Origin: Mycobacterium sp. PO1 | GTDB taxonomy: Bacteria > Actinomycetota > Actinomycetes > Mycobacteriales > Mycobacteriaceae | NCBI RefSeq assembly: GCF_017312405.1 | Contig: NZ_BLTG01000006.1 | Location: 1 to 52,236, forward strand | Length of the DNA: 52,236 nt | Direction: 5' to 3' | Shown here: in pieces, positions 21,420-29,531 of the stretch | Position numbering within the stretch: the first letter of the stretch is position 1 | How the letters are laid out: the number at the start of each line of letters is the position of its first letter | Program-made: the position numbers and the translations under genes | The notes under the pieces: model-generated | Told to the model about the DNA's origin: nothing | Seen by the model: the letters and a program-made list of their open reading frames with translations, nothing else | Databases searched by the model: none

Positions 21420-22726
21420 GCGGCGCGGGTACCGCCACCCTGGCGGTGATCGGCGCCGGTCCCAAGGCGATCGCGGTGGCCGCCAAGGCCGCCGAGCTGC
21501 GCGCCATGGGTGTCGACGTCCCCGATGTGGTCGTCATCGAGCGCAGCGGGGTCGGCGCGAACTGGCAGGCGGTCGGCGGATGGACCGACGGCCAGCACCG
21601 GTTGGGCACCAGCCCGGAAAAGGACGTCGGGTTTCCGTACCGCTCGACGCTGGTCCCGCGTCGCAATGCCGAACTCGACGAGCGCATGACCCGGCACAGC
21701 TGGCAGGCCTACCTGATCGCCAGCGCGCAGTTCGCCGAGTGGGTGGATCGCGGCCGGCCGGCGCCGACCCACTCCGGATGGAGTCGCTATCTGCGTTGGG
21801 TCGCCGACAACGTCGGCATGACGGTGCTGGCCGACGAGGTCGTCGGCGTCGATGTGCGCGACGACCGGTGGGCACTGTCTACGACGCGGCAGACAGTGCA
21901 GGCCGACGGTCTGATGATCACGGGCCCGGGCCAGGCGCACCGCTGCATCCTGCCCCACGACCCGCGGGTGCTCTCGATCGCCCAGTTCTGGTCCCGTGCG
22001 GCCGGTCGTGAGCTGATCGCCGCCGACCGGGTGGCGGTGATCGGCGGTGGTGAGACGGCGGCGTCGATGCTCAACGAGCTGTTTCGCCATCGCGTTTCGA
22101 CCATCACGGTCATCTCACCACAGGTCACGCTGTTCACCCGCGGCGAGGGATTCTTCGAGAACACGTTGTTCTCCGACCCCACAGACTGGACCAGTCTGAC
22201 GCTCGCCGAGCGCCGGGACGCGTTCGCGCGCACCGACCGCGGGGTGTTCTCCGCGCGCGTGCAGGACGCGCTGCTGGCCGACGACCGGATCCGTCATCTC
22301 CGCGGGCGCGTCGCGCACGCTGTCGCGCGCGACGACCGAATCCGGTTGACGCTGAGCAGCAATCGCAGCGGTGAGGCGCTGGAGACCGTACACGGTTTCG
22401 ACCTGGTCATCGACGGTTCGGGCGCCGACGCGATGTGGTTCACGCCGCTGTTGCGCCAGCAGGCGCGCGATCTGCTCGAACTCGGGTTGGGTGCGCCGCT
22501 GGCCGGGGATGTGCTCGAAGAGTCCATCGGTGTCGACCTGGCGGTCTCCGGCGTGACCCCAAAACTGTTCCTGCCCGGCCTGGCCGGGCTCATGCAGGGT
22601 CCAGGCTTTCCCAATCTCAGCTGCCTGGGCCTGTTGTCCGACCGAGTGCTGGGCGCCCGCTACCCCCGACGGGCCGACGCCGACGAGATCACCAGGAGAA
22701 CCGATGAGCACCAACCCGTTCGATGA
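21416..22726 (+). CDS. mbtG: Lysine N6-monooxygenase MbtG
   Basis: A 436-residue flavin N-hydroxylating monooxygenase that hydroxylates the epsilon-amino group of (acyl)lysine, making the hydroxamates that bind iron. The FAD site is [10 protein letters not shown] near the N-terminus, the NADPH site is [11 protein letters not shown] in the middle, and the substrate region has [14 protein letters not shown]. Length matches the family (about 431). GTG start overlaps the mbtF stop (GTGA). Its 3' end overlaps mbtH by 23 bp. Cytoplasmic; uses NADPH and oxygen. Confidence 0.95.
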   Translation: MSGAGTATLAVIGAGPKAIAVAAKAAELRAMGVDVPDVVVIERSGVGANWQAVGGWTDGQHRLGTSPEKDVGFPYRSTLVPRRNAELDERMTRHSWQAYLIASAQFAEWVDRGRPAPTHSGWSRYLRWVADNVGMTVLADEVVGVDVRDDRWALSTTRQTVQADGLMITGPGQAHRCILPHDPRVLSIAQFWSRAAGRELIAADRVAVIGGGETAASMLNELFRHRVSTITVISPQVTLFTRGEGFFENTLFSDPTDWTSLTLAERRDAFARTDRGVFSARVQDALLADDRIRHLRGRVAHAVARDDRIRLTLSSNRSGEALETVHGFDLVIDGSGADAMWFTPLLRQQARDLLELGLGAPLAGDVLEESIGVDLAVSGVTPKLFLPGLAGLMQGPGFPNLSCLGLLSDRVLGARYPRRADADEITRRTDEHQPVR

Positions 22727-22916
22727 CGACAACGGCACGTTCTACGTGCTGGTCAACGACGAGGAGCAGCACAGCCTGTGGCCGACGTTCGTCGACGTCC
22801 CCGCGGGCTGGCGGGTCGTCTACGGCGAGAGCGATCGCGCAGACTGCCTGGCCTGGGTGGAGGAAAACTGGACCGACATGCGCCCGCGCAGCCTGCGGGA
22901 GTCGATGTCGAGCTAG
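22704..22916 (+). CDS. mbtH: MbtH-type NRPS chaperone
   Basis: A 70-residue MbtH-like protein, the founding type of this family. Such proteins bind adenylation domains and are often needed for their solubility and activity. The signature [10 protein letters not shown], then VPAGWRVV and [11 protein letters not shown], is complete. ATG at 22704 is preceded by AGGAG (22694-22698, 5 nt spacing) lying inside mbtG, so the last gene of the operon has its own good ribosome site in addition to coupling. Last gene of the mycobactin operon; no clear hairpin terminator is seen in the 23 bp before the convergent gene. Confidence 0.97.
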   Translation: MSTNPFDDDNGTFYVLVNDEEQHSLWPTFVDVPAGWRVVYGESDRADCLAWVEENWTDMRPRSLRESMSS

Positions 22917-22939
22917 CAGCGGACCTGTGGGCAGACGCG

Positions 22940-24046
22940 CTATACCGTTATCCCCAACAATTTCTCGGCATTGCGAAACGCGATTTTCTCTTTCGTCTCG
23001 CGTGGCAGATCCACCGCCCTGAACCAGTCGGTTCCTTCCTTCATGTTGGCAAATGGGTAATCGATGGCAAACATCACTCGATCCGCGCTGATGTATTTCA
23101 GCAATAGCTGCAGCAGTTCGTCTTGGAAGAATGCGCTGGTCGTGTACCAGAAATTGTCACTGAAGTATTGCCCGACAGGCCTATTCAACGAACCCGCGGT
23201 CGATTCGCCGAGATCTTCCACGATTCGCTCGTAATAAAACGGGAGTCCCTCTCCCATGTGGCCGATGATCATCTGGAGTCTGGGGAATCGGTCGAACACC
23301 CCGGTCATGATCAATCGAAGGCATTGAGTGAGCACTTCTTGGTGCCAGCCATACCCTGAACCACTGAAAATGTAGTCCTGGCACTCATCGTTATAACCTG
23401 CGCGCTCAATTCGATAGTAGATATCGAAGACTTCGGTGGGTGGGTAACCCGGGTGCAGATATATCGGAACATCAAGCGCCTGGGCACGCGCCAGAACGGG
23501 CTCGAAGTCCCGGTGGTCGAGGAACTTCCTGCCCACGAAGCCATTGGTCATGGCGCCGACGAAGCCGTCTTCGCGGACAGCGCGTTCCAATTCGTCCGCA
23601 GATGCCTCGGGGTCCTGCAGGGGCAACGTGGCGTAGGCCGCATAGCGCCCCGGATAGGCGGTCATCGGGCCATCGGCGATCATCTTGTTGAGGCGATACG
23701 CAAAGTCGTTGCCCTGCTGTCCGGCGAGATCCTGCACGCCCGGGGTGTGCGCGGAGAGAATCTGGACATCGACACCCGCCTCATCCATCGCGCCGATGCG
23801 GCCGGCTCCGAGGTCGGCAAGGCCGGTGTCCTCGAGGTACTCCGCGTGATCAGCGTTGATCGCGTTCAAGACAATCAGCTCGCGGGTGGTGTAGGTCTCT
23901 TCCGTGGCGATGAACGGCAGATCCCGGTCTCGCAGCGAGATGTCCGGCATGTCTGTCGCGGGTTCACCGGATCTGGGGGTGCACGCGGACAACCCGGCGC
24001 CGACACCAAGTGCGGCAGCAGCACCCAGAAAATTGCGGCGTCTCAT
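22940..24046 (-). CDS. Exported amidohydrolase/decarboxylase-like protein (Tat, lipobox)
   Basis: A 368-residue TIM-barrel protein of the amidohydrolase-2 family. It lacks the N-terminal HxH of true hydrolases and instead has ATEETYTTREL (Glu49/Glu50), as in the 2,3-dihydroxybenzoate, gamma-resorcylate and salicylate decarboxylase branch. Other likely metal and catalytic residues are His198 (YLHPG), His263 (GHMGEGLPF) and Asp329 (AIDYPF). The N-terminus RRRNFLG, a hydrophobic stretch and LSAC with Cys22 indicate Tat export and lipid anchoring. The start at 24046 has GGGGA 8 nt upstream; in-frame ATGs at 24076 and 24094 are alternatives. Base use is visibly more AT-rich than in the mbt genes, suggesting separate origin. 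Not present at this place in M. tuberculosis. Substrate unknown. Confidence 0.82.
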   Translation of the reverse strand: MRRRNFLGAAAALGVGAGLSACTPRSGEPATDMPDISLRDRDLPFIATEETYTTRELIVLNAINADHAEYLEDTGLADLGAGRIGAMDEAGVDVQILSAHTPGVQDLAGQQGNDFAYRLNKMIADGPMTAYPGRYAAYATLPLQDPEASADELERAVREDGFVGAMTNGFVGRKFLDHRDFEPVLARAQALDVPIYLHPGYPPTEVFDIYYRIERAGYNDECQDYIFSGSGYGWHQEVLTQCLRLIMTGVFDRFPRLQMIIGHMGEGLPFYYERIVEDLGESTAGSLNRPVGQYFSDNFWYTTSAFFQDELLQLLLKYISADRVMFAIDYPFANMKEGTDWFRAVDLPRETKEKIAFRNAEKLLGITV

Positions 24047-24132
24047 CGCAATTGTCCCCGAGTGGTTTTCGCTCATCGACAGTGCGAGGTTCATGAGGAG
24101 AGCATGCTCATCGAAAACGGCAGTGTCGCGGG

Positions 24133-24170
24133 GGATAACCTCCCGTTTGCCGGTGGATAACCTCCGTTTG
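24133..24170. repeat. Direct repeat upstream of the amidohydrolase gene
   Basis: Two near-identical copies, GGATAACCTCCCGTTTG (24133-24149) and GGATAACCTCCGTTTG (24155-24170), start 22 bp apart, about two helical turns. They lie 87-124 bp upstream of the amidohydrolase start. The layout fits an operator for a regulator bound on one face of the helix; no regulator is known. Confidence 0.5.
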
Positions 24171-24242
24171 TCGACGCGGTCCATGCGACACCCGCCAGGC
24201 CGCGCGACGCACGGGTGTGAAGGACGCCGGGACAGCTGCGGG

Positions 24243-25518
24243 TTAGCGCGTCGTGCCGTCGACCCATCGCACGATGTCGGTGACCACGGCTTCGTCGACG
24301 TGCTGCGCCGGTTCGTAGCTTGCGGGGGTCGAGGGTCCGGATCCGGGGAAGAACAGATGGTCGTCTGCGGGGTAGACCCGGATCGTGACGTTGTCACGGT
24401 CAGCCAAGCCGTTCTGCCAGCCGGCCAGATCGTCGGTGACGGTGACCTGGTAGTCACGACCGCCCTGCATGATGAGCATGGGCAGGTCGAGCTGCGCGGC
24501 TACCGCCACCGGGTCGTAGCCTCGGAGGTCGAGCCAGTACTGCGCTGGAACACCCAGCGGCAGAAGGTGATCCGGAGTGGACGGCGAGAGGTCGGGGTCG
24601 TCGATCAGCGCCACCTGTCGGGTGATGGTCTGAACGCTCGGATCGGCCTCGGGGTCGGCTGACGGCGTGTGCACGGTGGCGAGGTAGCGAACCTGGCGAA
24701 GCACGGAACGGTGCATCGGCTCGGTGGCGCCCGCGAGCAACACCAACCCCGCCACCGACGGTTCGGCAGCCGCGATGCGCGGGGCCATCGTGCCGCCCTG
24801 GCTGTGCCCGAGGACGAAGATCCGGTCGCCGTCCACCATCAGTGTTCGCGCAGCAGGCGCACCGCCGCGACCCCGGGCCGCACGAATTCGTCGAAGGCGG
24901 TGAATGCTCGGACGTCGATGGTGTCGCGGTGGACGTAGGTCACTTTGTCGAAGCGCAGCACCGCGATTCCGCGACTCGCCAGGCCCCACGCGAGGTCCCG
25001 GAAGATCTTGTTGCGGCCCATCGTGACGTCCCGGTCGGACGGCCCGGAGCCGGCGATCAGGACGACGGCCGGCCCTGGTCGCGGCGGCTGCGGCAGGCTG
25101 AGCGTTCCCGGCGTCGCCCATGGCGGTTCGCCGACAGTGACCTCGTGTTCGGTGAGAGCGGCCGGGTCCACGTACGGCGGCGCCTCCCACGGCTGCATCG
25201 GCTCGGCCGCCCCCGGCGGGGCGAACTGCAGGCCGTGCAGTCGCCCGGATCCGTCGATGACCATGAGCACGGCATAGGCGCCGCGCTCACACGTCACCCC
25301 GATCTTCACGAGCGTGTGGTCCGCGCCCGCCGGTTCGGTCAGCGGTGTACCGCCGATCCGTGCGTCGCGCTCAGCTCTCGCCACGAGTCACGCAGCGCTT
25401 CAGCCGACACCAACTCGCGCAGCGAGGGCGCCACCATGTCGACGACATCACCGAATTCGTCGGCTTCCATCAACGCCAGCACGGCTTCTGCGGTGGCAAC
25501 GACGTCGCGTCCGGTCAC
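24243..25518 (-). pseudogene. Alpha/beta hydrolase with N-terminal DUF3887-like domain, frameshifted twice
   Basis: Three consecutive pieces in three frames make up one hydrolase. Piece 1 starts at a GTG at 25518 (VTGRDVVATAEAVLALMEAD) and ends at a stop near 25340. Piece 2 continues as GTPLTEPAGADHTLVKIGVT and ends with AAVRLLREH at about 24839. Piece 3 resumes at once with MVDGDRIFVLGHSQGG and runs to TAA at 24243. Each shift equals a missing base (or two extra). The catalytic triad would be Ser of GHSQGG, Asp of GGRDYQV and His of DDHLFF, all in piece 3. Either a decayed gene or two assembly errors. Same strand as, and upstream of, the amidohydrolase gene, with a 196-bp gap. Confidence 0.75.
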
Positions 25519-25590
25519 TCAGATCGCCCGCTCACAAGACCGTCCCGTCACGACGACCATTGTCCGGGCGCGGGGGATACACCGACGATG

Positions 25591-25890
25591 TCACCGGGGG
25601 TCCATGTCGAACACCCGGGCGTGCAGCACGGTGCGGTTCCGCAGCGCGGCGCGCACGGCGCGATGCAGGCCGTCCTCGAGGTAGATGTCCCCGCGCCAGC
25701 GCACGGCGTGGGGAAACAGGTCGCCGTAGAACGTGGAATCCTCCGACAACAACCGGTCCAGGGCCAGCACCGTGGTCGTCATCACCAACTCGTCGAGGCG
25801 GATCTGACGGGGCGGGATCTGCGCCCACTGCCGATGCGTGAGACCGTGGTCGGGGTAGGGTCGGCCGTCGCGGACTCCCTTGAAGATCAT
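25591..25890 (-). CDS. Conserved hypothetical with ParB/sulfiredoxin-like motif (Rv2375-like)
   Basis: A 99-residue protein divergent from hrcA, at the position of Rv2375 in M. tuberculosis. The start is taken at the ATG at 25890 because similarity-like sequence begins there (MIFKGVRDGRPYPDHGLT); the frame stays open upstream but that part looks like antisense to hrcA. The C-terminal stretch IYLEDGLHRAVRAAL resembles the DGxHRxxA motif of the ParB/sulfiredoxin nucleotide-binding fold, followed by a beta strand VLHARVF. Too short for a DNA-segregation protein; it may be a minimal fold of this type. Function unknown. Confidence 0.75.
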   Translation of the reverse strand: MIFKGVRDGRPYPDHGLTHRQWAQIPPRQIRLDELVMTTTVLALDRLLSEDSTFYGDLFPHAVRWRGDIYLEDGLHRAVRAALRNRTVLHARVFDMDPR

Positions 25891-26003
25891 CGCCGTGCCT
25901 TCGCTCGCCCCGTGCCCCTGCGTGGTCAACCCCGGCCTGCACAGTAACCCGGCCGCGGCGGAGACGCGGGCCGCTCGGTCGGTGCCCAGGCCCACCGTCA
26001 CCG

Positions 26004-26009
26004 TAAAAT
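26004..26009 (+). promoter_or_regulatory. Predicted -10 hexamer of hrcA
   Basis: TAAAAT lies 39 bp before the hrcA GTG and fits a sigma-A -10. No clear -35 is seen. No CIRCE operator (TTAGCACTC, N9, GAGTGCTAA) was found here, so self-repression is not supported. Confidence 0.45.
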
Positions 26010-26047
26010 GAACGCGACCAGGACACATTCCGAGAGGTGGGTGAACA

Positions 26048-27079
26048 GTGGGCAGCGCCGATGACCGTCGTTTCGAAGTGCTCCGTGCGATCGTCGCCGA
26101 CTTCGTCGCCACGAAGGAGCCCATCGGTTCCAAGTCGCTCGTGGAGCGACACAACCTCGGGGTGTCCAGCGCGACGGTCCGCAACGACATGGCCGTCCTG
26201 GAGGCCGAGGGGTACATCGCCCAGCCGCATACCAGTTCGGGCCGGGTCCCCACCGAGAAGGGGTATCGGGAGTTCGTCGACCGCCTCGATGACGTCAAGC
26301 CCATGTCCGGCGCCGAGCGTCGCGCGATCCTGAACTTCCTCGAATCGGGTGTCGACCTCGACGACGTCCTGCGCCGCGCGGTGCGGCTGCTCGCGCAGCT
26401 GACCCGCCAGGTGGCCATCGTGCAGTACCCGACGCTGTCCACGTCGTCGGTGCGGCGGCTCGAGGTGGTGCAGCTCAGCCCGGCTCGGCTGCTGCTCGTG
26501 GTGATCACCGACTCGGGCCGGGTCGATCAGCGCATCGTCGAACTCGGCGACACGATCGATGACACGCAGATGACCCAGCTGCGTGATCTGCTCGGCCAGG
26601 CGTTGGAGGGCAAGCCGCTGGCCGCTGCGTCGATCGCCGTGTCCGACCTGGCGTCTCACCTCAACGGCAGCGGTGGTCTGGCCGACGCGGTGGGCAGGTC
26701 GGCGACGGTACTGGTCGAGACCCTCGTCGAGCACAGCGAGGAACGTCTGATGCTCGGCGGCACCGCCAACCTGACGCGCAACACGGCCGACTTCGGCGGC
26801 TCGTTACGCTCGGTGCTCGAAGCGCTCGAGGAACAGGTGGTGGTGCTGCGGCTACTGGCCAAGCAGCAGGAGGCCGGGAAGGTCACCGTCCGCATCGGGC
26901 ACGAAACCGAGGCCGAGCAGATGGCCGGCACCTCGGTGATCAGCACGGCCTACGGTAGTTCGGGCAAGGTGTTCGGCGGTATGGGTGTGTTGGGTCCCAC
27001 ACGGATGGACTATCCGGGAACCATCGCCAACGTCGCCGCTGTTGCTCTCTATATTGGCGAAGTCTTAGGTAACCGCTGA
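26048..27079 (+). CDS. hrcA: Heat-inducible transcription repressor HrcA
   Basis: A 343-residue HrcA, the repressor of chaperonin genes through CIRCE operators. The N-terminal winged helix has the recognition sequence [16 protein letters not shown] and the following [15 protein letters not shown], both diagnostic. The C-terminal dimer/GAF-like part ends in [23 protein letters not shown] start is preceded by GAGAGGTGG (26032-26040). It lies upstream of dnaJ2 on the same strand with 39 bp between, as in other mycobacteria; the two are probably co-transcribed. Confidence 0.97.
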   Translation: MGSADDRRFEVLRAIVADFVATKEPIGSKSLVERHNLGVSSATVRNDMAVLEAEGYIAQPHTSSGRVPTEKGYREFVDRLDDVKPMSGAERRAILNFLESGVDLDDVLRRAVRLLAQLTRQVAIVQYPTLSTSSVRRLEVVQLSPARLLLVVITDSGRVDQRIVELGDTIDDTQMTQLRDLLGQALEGKPLAAASIAVSDLASHLNGSGGLADAVGRSATVLVETLVEHSEERLMLGGTANLTRNTADFGGSLRSVLEALEEQVVVLRLLAKQQEAGKVTVRIGHETEAEQMAGTSVISTAYGSSGKVFGGMGVLGPTRMDYPGTIANVAAVALYIGEVLGNR

Positions 27080-27118
27080 CCGGCGTAGCGTCGAGTCAAC
27101 GGGTGGGAAGGTACAAGC

Positions 27119-28270
27119 GTGGCACGCGACTATTACGGGCTGCTCGGAGTGAGCCAGGGTGCGAGCGACTCCGAGATCAAGCGCGCCTACCGCAAGCTGG
27201 CGCGTGAACTGCACCCCGACGTCAACCCCGACGAGGGTGCCCAGGCCCGCTTCCAGGAGATCAGCGCCGCCTACGAGGTGCTCAGCGATCCCGAGAAGCG
27301 GCGCATCGTCGACATGGGCGGTGATCCACTGGCCTCGGCCGCGGGTGGCGGCGCTAGTGGTTTCTCCGGCTTCGGCGGCCTGGGCGATGTGTTCGAGGCG
27401 TTCTTCGGCGGCGGCACCGCCGGGCGTGGTCCGGTGGGCCGCGTCCGGCCGGGCTCGGATTCGCTGCTGCGGATGCGGCTGACCCTCGACGAGTGCGCGA
27501 CCGGGATCTCCAAGCAGGTGACGGTCGACACCGCGGTGCTGTGCGACCTGTGCCACGGCAAGGGCACCCACGGCAACTCGACCCCGGTCACCTGCGATAC
27601 CTGCGGTGGACGCGGGGAGATCCAGACCGTGCAGCGCTCGCTGCTCGGGCAGGTCATGACGTCCCGGCCGTGCCCGGTGTGCGGCGGCGTCGGCGAGGTC
27701 ATCCCCGATCCGTGCAACCGGTGCGCCGGCGACGGTCGCGTGCGTGCCCGCCGCGAGATCACCGTCAAGATCCCCGCCGGAGTCGGCGACGGCATGCGGG
27801 TGCGGTTGGCCTCGCAGGGCGAGGTCGGTCCGGGCGGCGGACCTGCCGGCGATCTGTACGTCGAGGTCCACGAGAGCCCGCATGACGTGTTCGTGCGCGA
27901 CGGCGACGACCTGCACTGCACCATCTCGGTGCCGATGGTCGACGCCGCGCTGGGCACCAGTGTGACCGTCGACGCCATCCTGGACGGTCCGGTGGAGATC
28001 GCCGTCGCCGCGGGTACGCAGCCCGGCGCGGTCACCACGCTGCGCGGCCACGGCATGCCGCACCTGCGTTCCGGGGTGCGCGGCGACCTGCATGCGCACA
28101 TCGACGTCGTGGTGCCCTCGCGTCTCGACCATGAGGACGTCGAACTGCTGCGCGCCCTGCAGGAACGCAGCCGCGACACCCCCGAGGTGCGCTCGGCCAA
28201 GGCGAACAACTCGTCGCACGGCGCCGGCGGTCTGTTCTCGCGGCTGCGTGAGACGTTCACCGGCCGCTAG
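27119..28270 (+). CDS. dnaJ2: Chaperone DnaJ2
   Basis: A 383-residue type I Hsp40 that delivers substrates to DnaK and stimulates its ATPase. It has an N-terminal J domain ([11 protein letters not shown] in ELHPDVNPD), a Gly/Phe-rich stretch, four zinc-binding repeats ([32 protein letters not shown]) and the C-terminal substrate domain. GTG start at 27119, 39 bp after hrcA. The hrcA-dnaJ2 pairing marks this as the second mycobacterial DnaJ rather than the one with dnaK-grpE. Confidence 0.97.
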   Translation: MARDYYGLLGVSQGASDSEIKRAYRKLARELHPDVNPDEGAQARFQEISAAYEVLSDPEKRRIVDMGGDPLASAAGGGASGFSGFGGLGDVFEAFFGGGTAGRGPVGRVRPGSDSLLRMRLTLDECATGISKQVTVDTAVLCDLCHGKGTHGNSTPVTCDTCGGRGEIQTVQRSLLGQVMTSRPCPVCGGVGEVIPDPCNRCAGDGRVRARREITVKIPAGVGDGMRVRLASQGEVGPGGGPAGDLYVEVHESPHDVFVRDGDDLHCTISVPMVDAALGTSVTVDAILDGPVEIAVAAGTQPGAVTTLRGHGMPHLRSGVRGDLHAHIDVVVPSRLDHEDVELLRALQERSRDTPEVRSAKANNSSHGAGGLFSRLRETFTGR

Positions 28271-28275
28271 CGGCA

Positions 28276-29028
28276 GTGCGCAGTCTGTTCTACGTCGACG
28301 CCGTACCCGGCGTCGGTGACGTTGTCGTCGTCGACGGCGACGAGGGCTTCCACGCCGCCAACGTGCGCCGCACTCGCCGGGGGGAGCAACTCGACCTCAG
28401 CGACGGCGCGGGCACCGTGGCGCACTGCGAGGTCACCGAGGTCGCCAAGGGTCGGCTGAGCGCGCAGGTGTTGGACCGCCGCGTCGTGGCGCCGCCGTCA
28501 CCGACCGTCACCGTCGCGCAGGCGCTGCCCAAATCGGACCGTTCCGAACTCGCGATCGAGCTGGCCACCGAAGCCGGTGCCGACGCGTTCGTGGCCTGGC
28601 AGGCCGCGCGCTGCGTCGCGCGCTGGGACGGGGCCGCCCGCGTCGACAAAGGCCTGCGCAGGTGGCAGGTGGTGGCGCGGGCCGCATCGCGGCAGTCCCG
28701 CCGCCCGCACATCCCGACCGTCGACGGCGTCGTCACGACGGCCCAGCTGGCCGCCGGGGCCGGCCCCACCACGCTGGTGCTGCACGAGTCGGCCACCACC
28801 TCGCTGACCGAACTGCCGCTGGCCGAAGCGGCGTCGCTGACCCTGGTGGTCGGTCCGGAGGGCGGCGTCGCCGAGGAGGAACTCGCCGCGCTGACCGAGG
28901 CGGGTGCCCTCGCGGTGCGGTTGGGGCCGACCGTGTTGCGGACGTCGACGGCGGCGGCGGTGGCGCTGGGCGCGCTGGGGGTGCTGACCTCGCGGTGGGA
29001 CGGGGGTAGCTCACCGCCCTCCGGCTAG
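28276..29028 (+). CDS. rsmE: 16S rRNA (uracil-1498 N3) methyltransferase RsmE
   Basis: A 250-residue SPOUT-class methyltransferase that methylates U1498 of 16S rRNA with S-adenosylmethionine. The N-terminal PUA-like part starts LFYVDAV; the C-terminal trefoil knot has [12 protein letters not shown] and [13 protein letters not shown], the SAM-binding loops. The GTG start lies 5 bp after the dnaJ2 stop, so it is in the hrcA-dnaJ2 transcript. The gene stop (TAG, 29026-29028) abuts the next iron box. Confidence 0.95.
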   Translation: MRSLFYVDAVPGVGDVVVVDGDEGFHAANVRRTRRGEQLDLSDGAGTVAHCEVTEVAKGRLSAQVLDRRVVAPPSPTVTVAQALPKSDRSELAIELATEAGADAFVAWQAARCVARWDGAARVDKGLRRWQVVARAASRQSRRPHIPTVDGVVTTAQLAAGAGPTTLVLHESATTSLTELPLAEAASLTLVVGPEGGVAEEELAALTEAGALAVRLGPTVLRTSTAAAVALGALGVLTSRWDGGSSPPSG

Positions 29029-29047
29029 ATAGGTTAGCCTTCCCTTC
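29029..29047. promoter_or_regulatory. IdeR iron box upstream of mmpS-mmpL
   Basis: ATAGGTTAGCCTTCCCTTC matches 13 of 19 positions of TTAGGTTAGGCTAACCTAA, with a nearly perfect left half (TAGGTTAG). A -10-like TAGGTT (29030-29035) lies inside it. Placed about 70 bp before mmpS, it suggests that this transporter pair is switched on by iron starvation together with the mycobactin genes. Confidence 0.7.
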
Positions 29048-29099
29048 TGAGCTGATCTGTATCTCGAGGGCCGGTGGGCCAGCAGAGAAGGGACCCCCG

Positions 29100-29531
29100 A
29101 TTCTCACCCGTTTGACCCGAGCGTGGCTGCCGCTCGTCCTGGTGATCGTGCTCGTCGTCAGCGGCTTCGCCGTCTGGCGGCTACGGAACATGTTCGCGGC
29201 CAACCCGCTGCCGACCTACAGCGGAAGCATGACCGAGGACGGCAACTCCTCCGATCCGAAGATCGTGCGCTACGAGGTCTGGGGAGAGCCGGGCGCGGTC
29301 GCCGACATCAACTACGTCGACGCCGAAGGCGATCCCAACCAGATCGTCGGTGCCGCCCTGCCCTGGTCGATCGACGTCGAGACCGACTCGCCGGCGATGT
29401 CGGGAAACGTCGTGGCGCAGGGCGACGGTGACTTCATCGGATGCCGGATCACCGCCGACGGAGAGGTCAAGGACGAACGCACCATCACCAACGTCAGCGC
29501 CTACATCTACTGCTTCACGAAGGCGGCGTGA
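29100..29531 (+). CDS. MmpS family membrane protein
   Basis: About 143 residues: a short N-terminus, one membrane segment (LPLVLVIVLVVSGFAV) and an extracytoplasmic domain with VRYEVWGEPGAVADINYVD, ALPWSIDVET and GCRITADGEVKDERT, all typical of MmpS4/MmpS5. It acts as accessory partner of MmpL in siderophore or lipid export. The start is uncertain. AGAAGGGA (29085-29093) sits 6 nt before an in-frame ATT at 29100, giving LTRLTRAWLPL as in MmpS5 (six residues before RAW). The first ordinary start is TTG at 29112, 18 nt from that ribosome site. Its stop overlaps the mmpL ATG by one base. Which MmpS number it is cannot be told from sequence alone. Confidence 0.9.
   Translation: MLTRLTRAWLPLVLVIVLVVSGFAVWRLRNMFAANPLPTYSGSMTEDGNSSDPKIVRYEVWGEPGAVADINYVDAEGDPNQIVGAALPWSIDVETDSPAMSGNVVAQGDGDFIGCRITADGEVKDERTITNVSAYIYCFTKAA

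Noticed and set aside
25981..26047. A CIRCE operator was looked for before hrcA.
   Set aside because: No TTAGCACTC/GAGTGCTAA pair or close variant is present.
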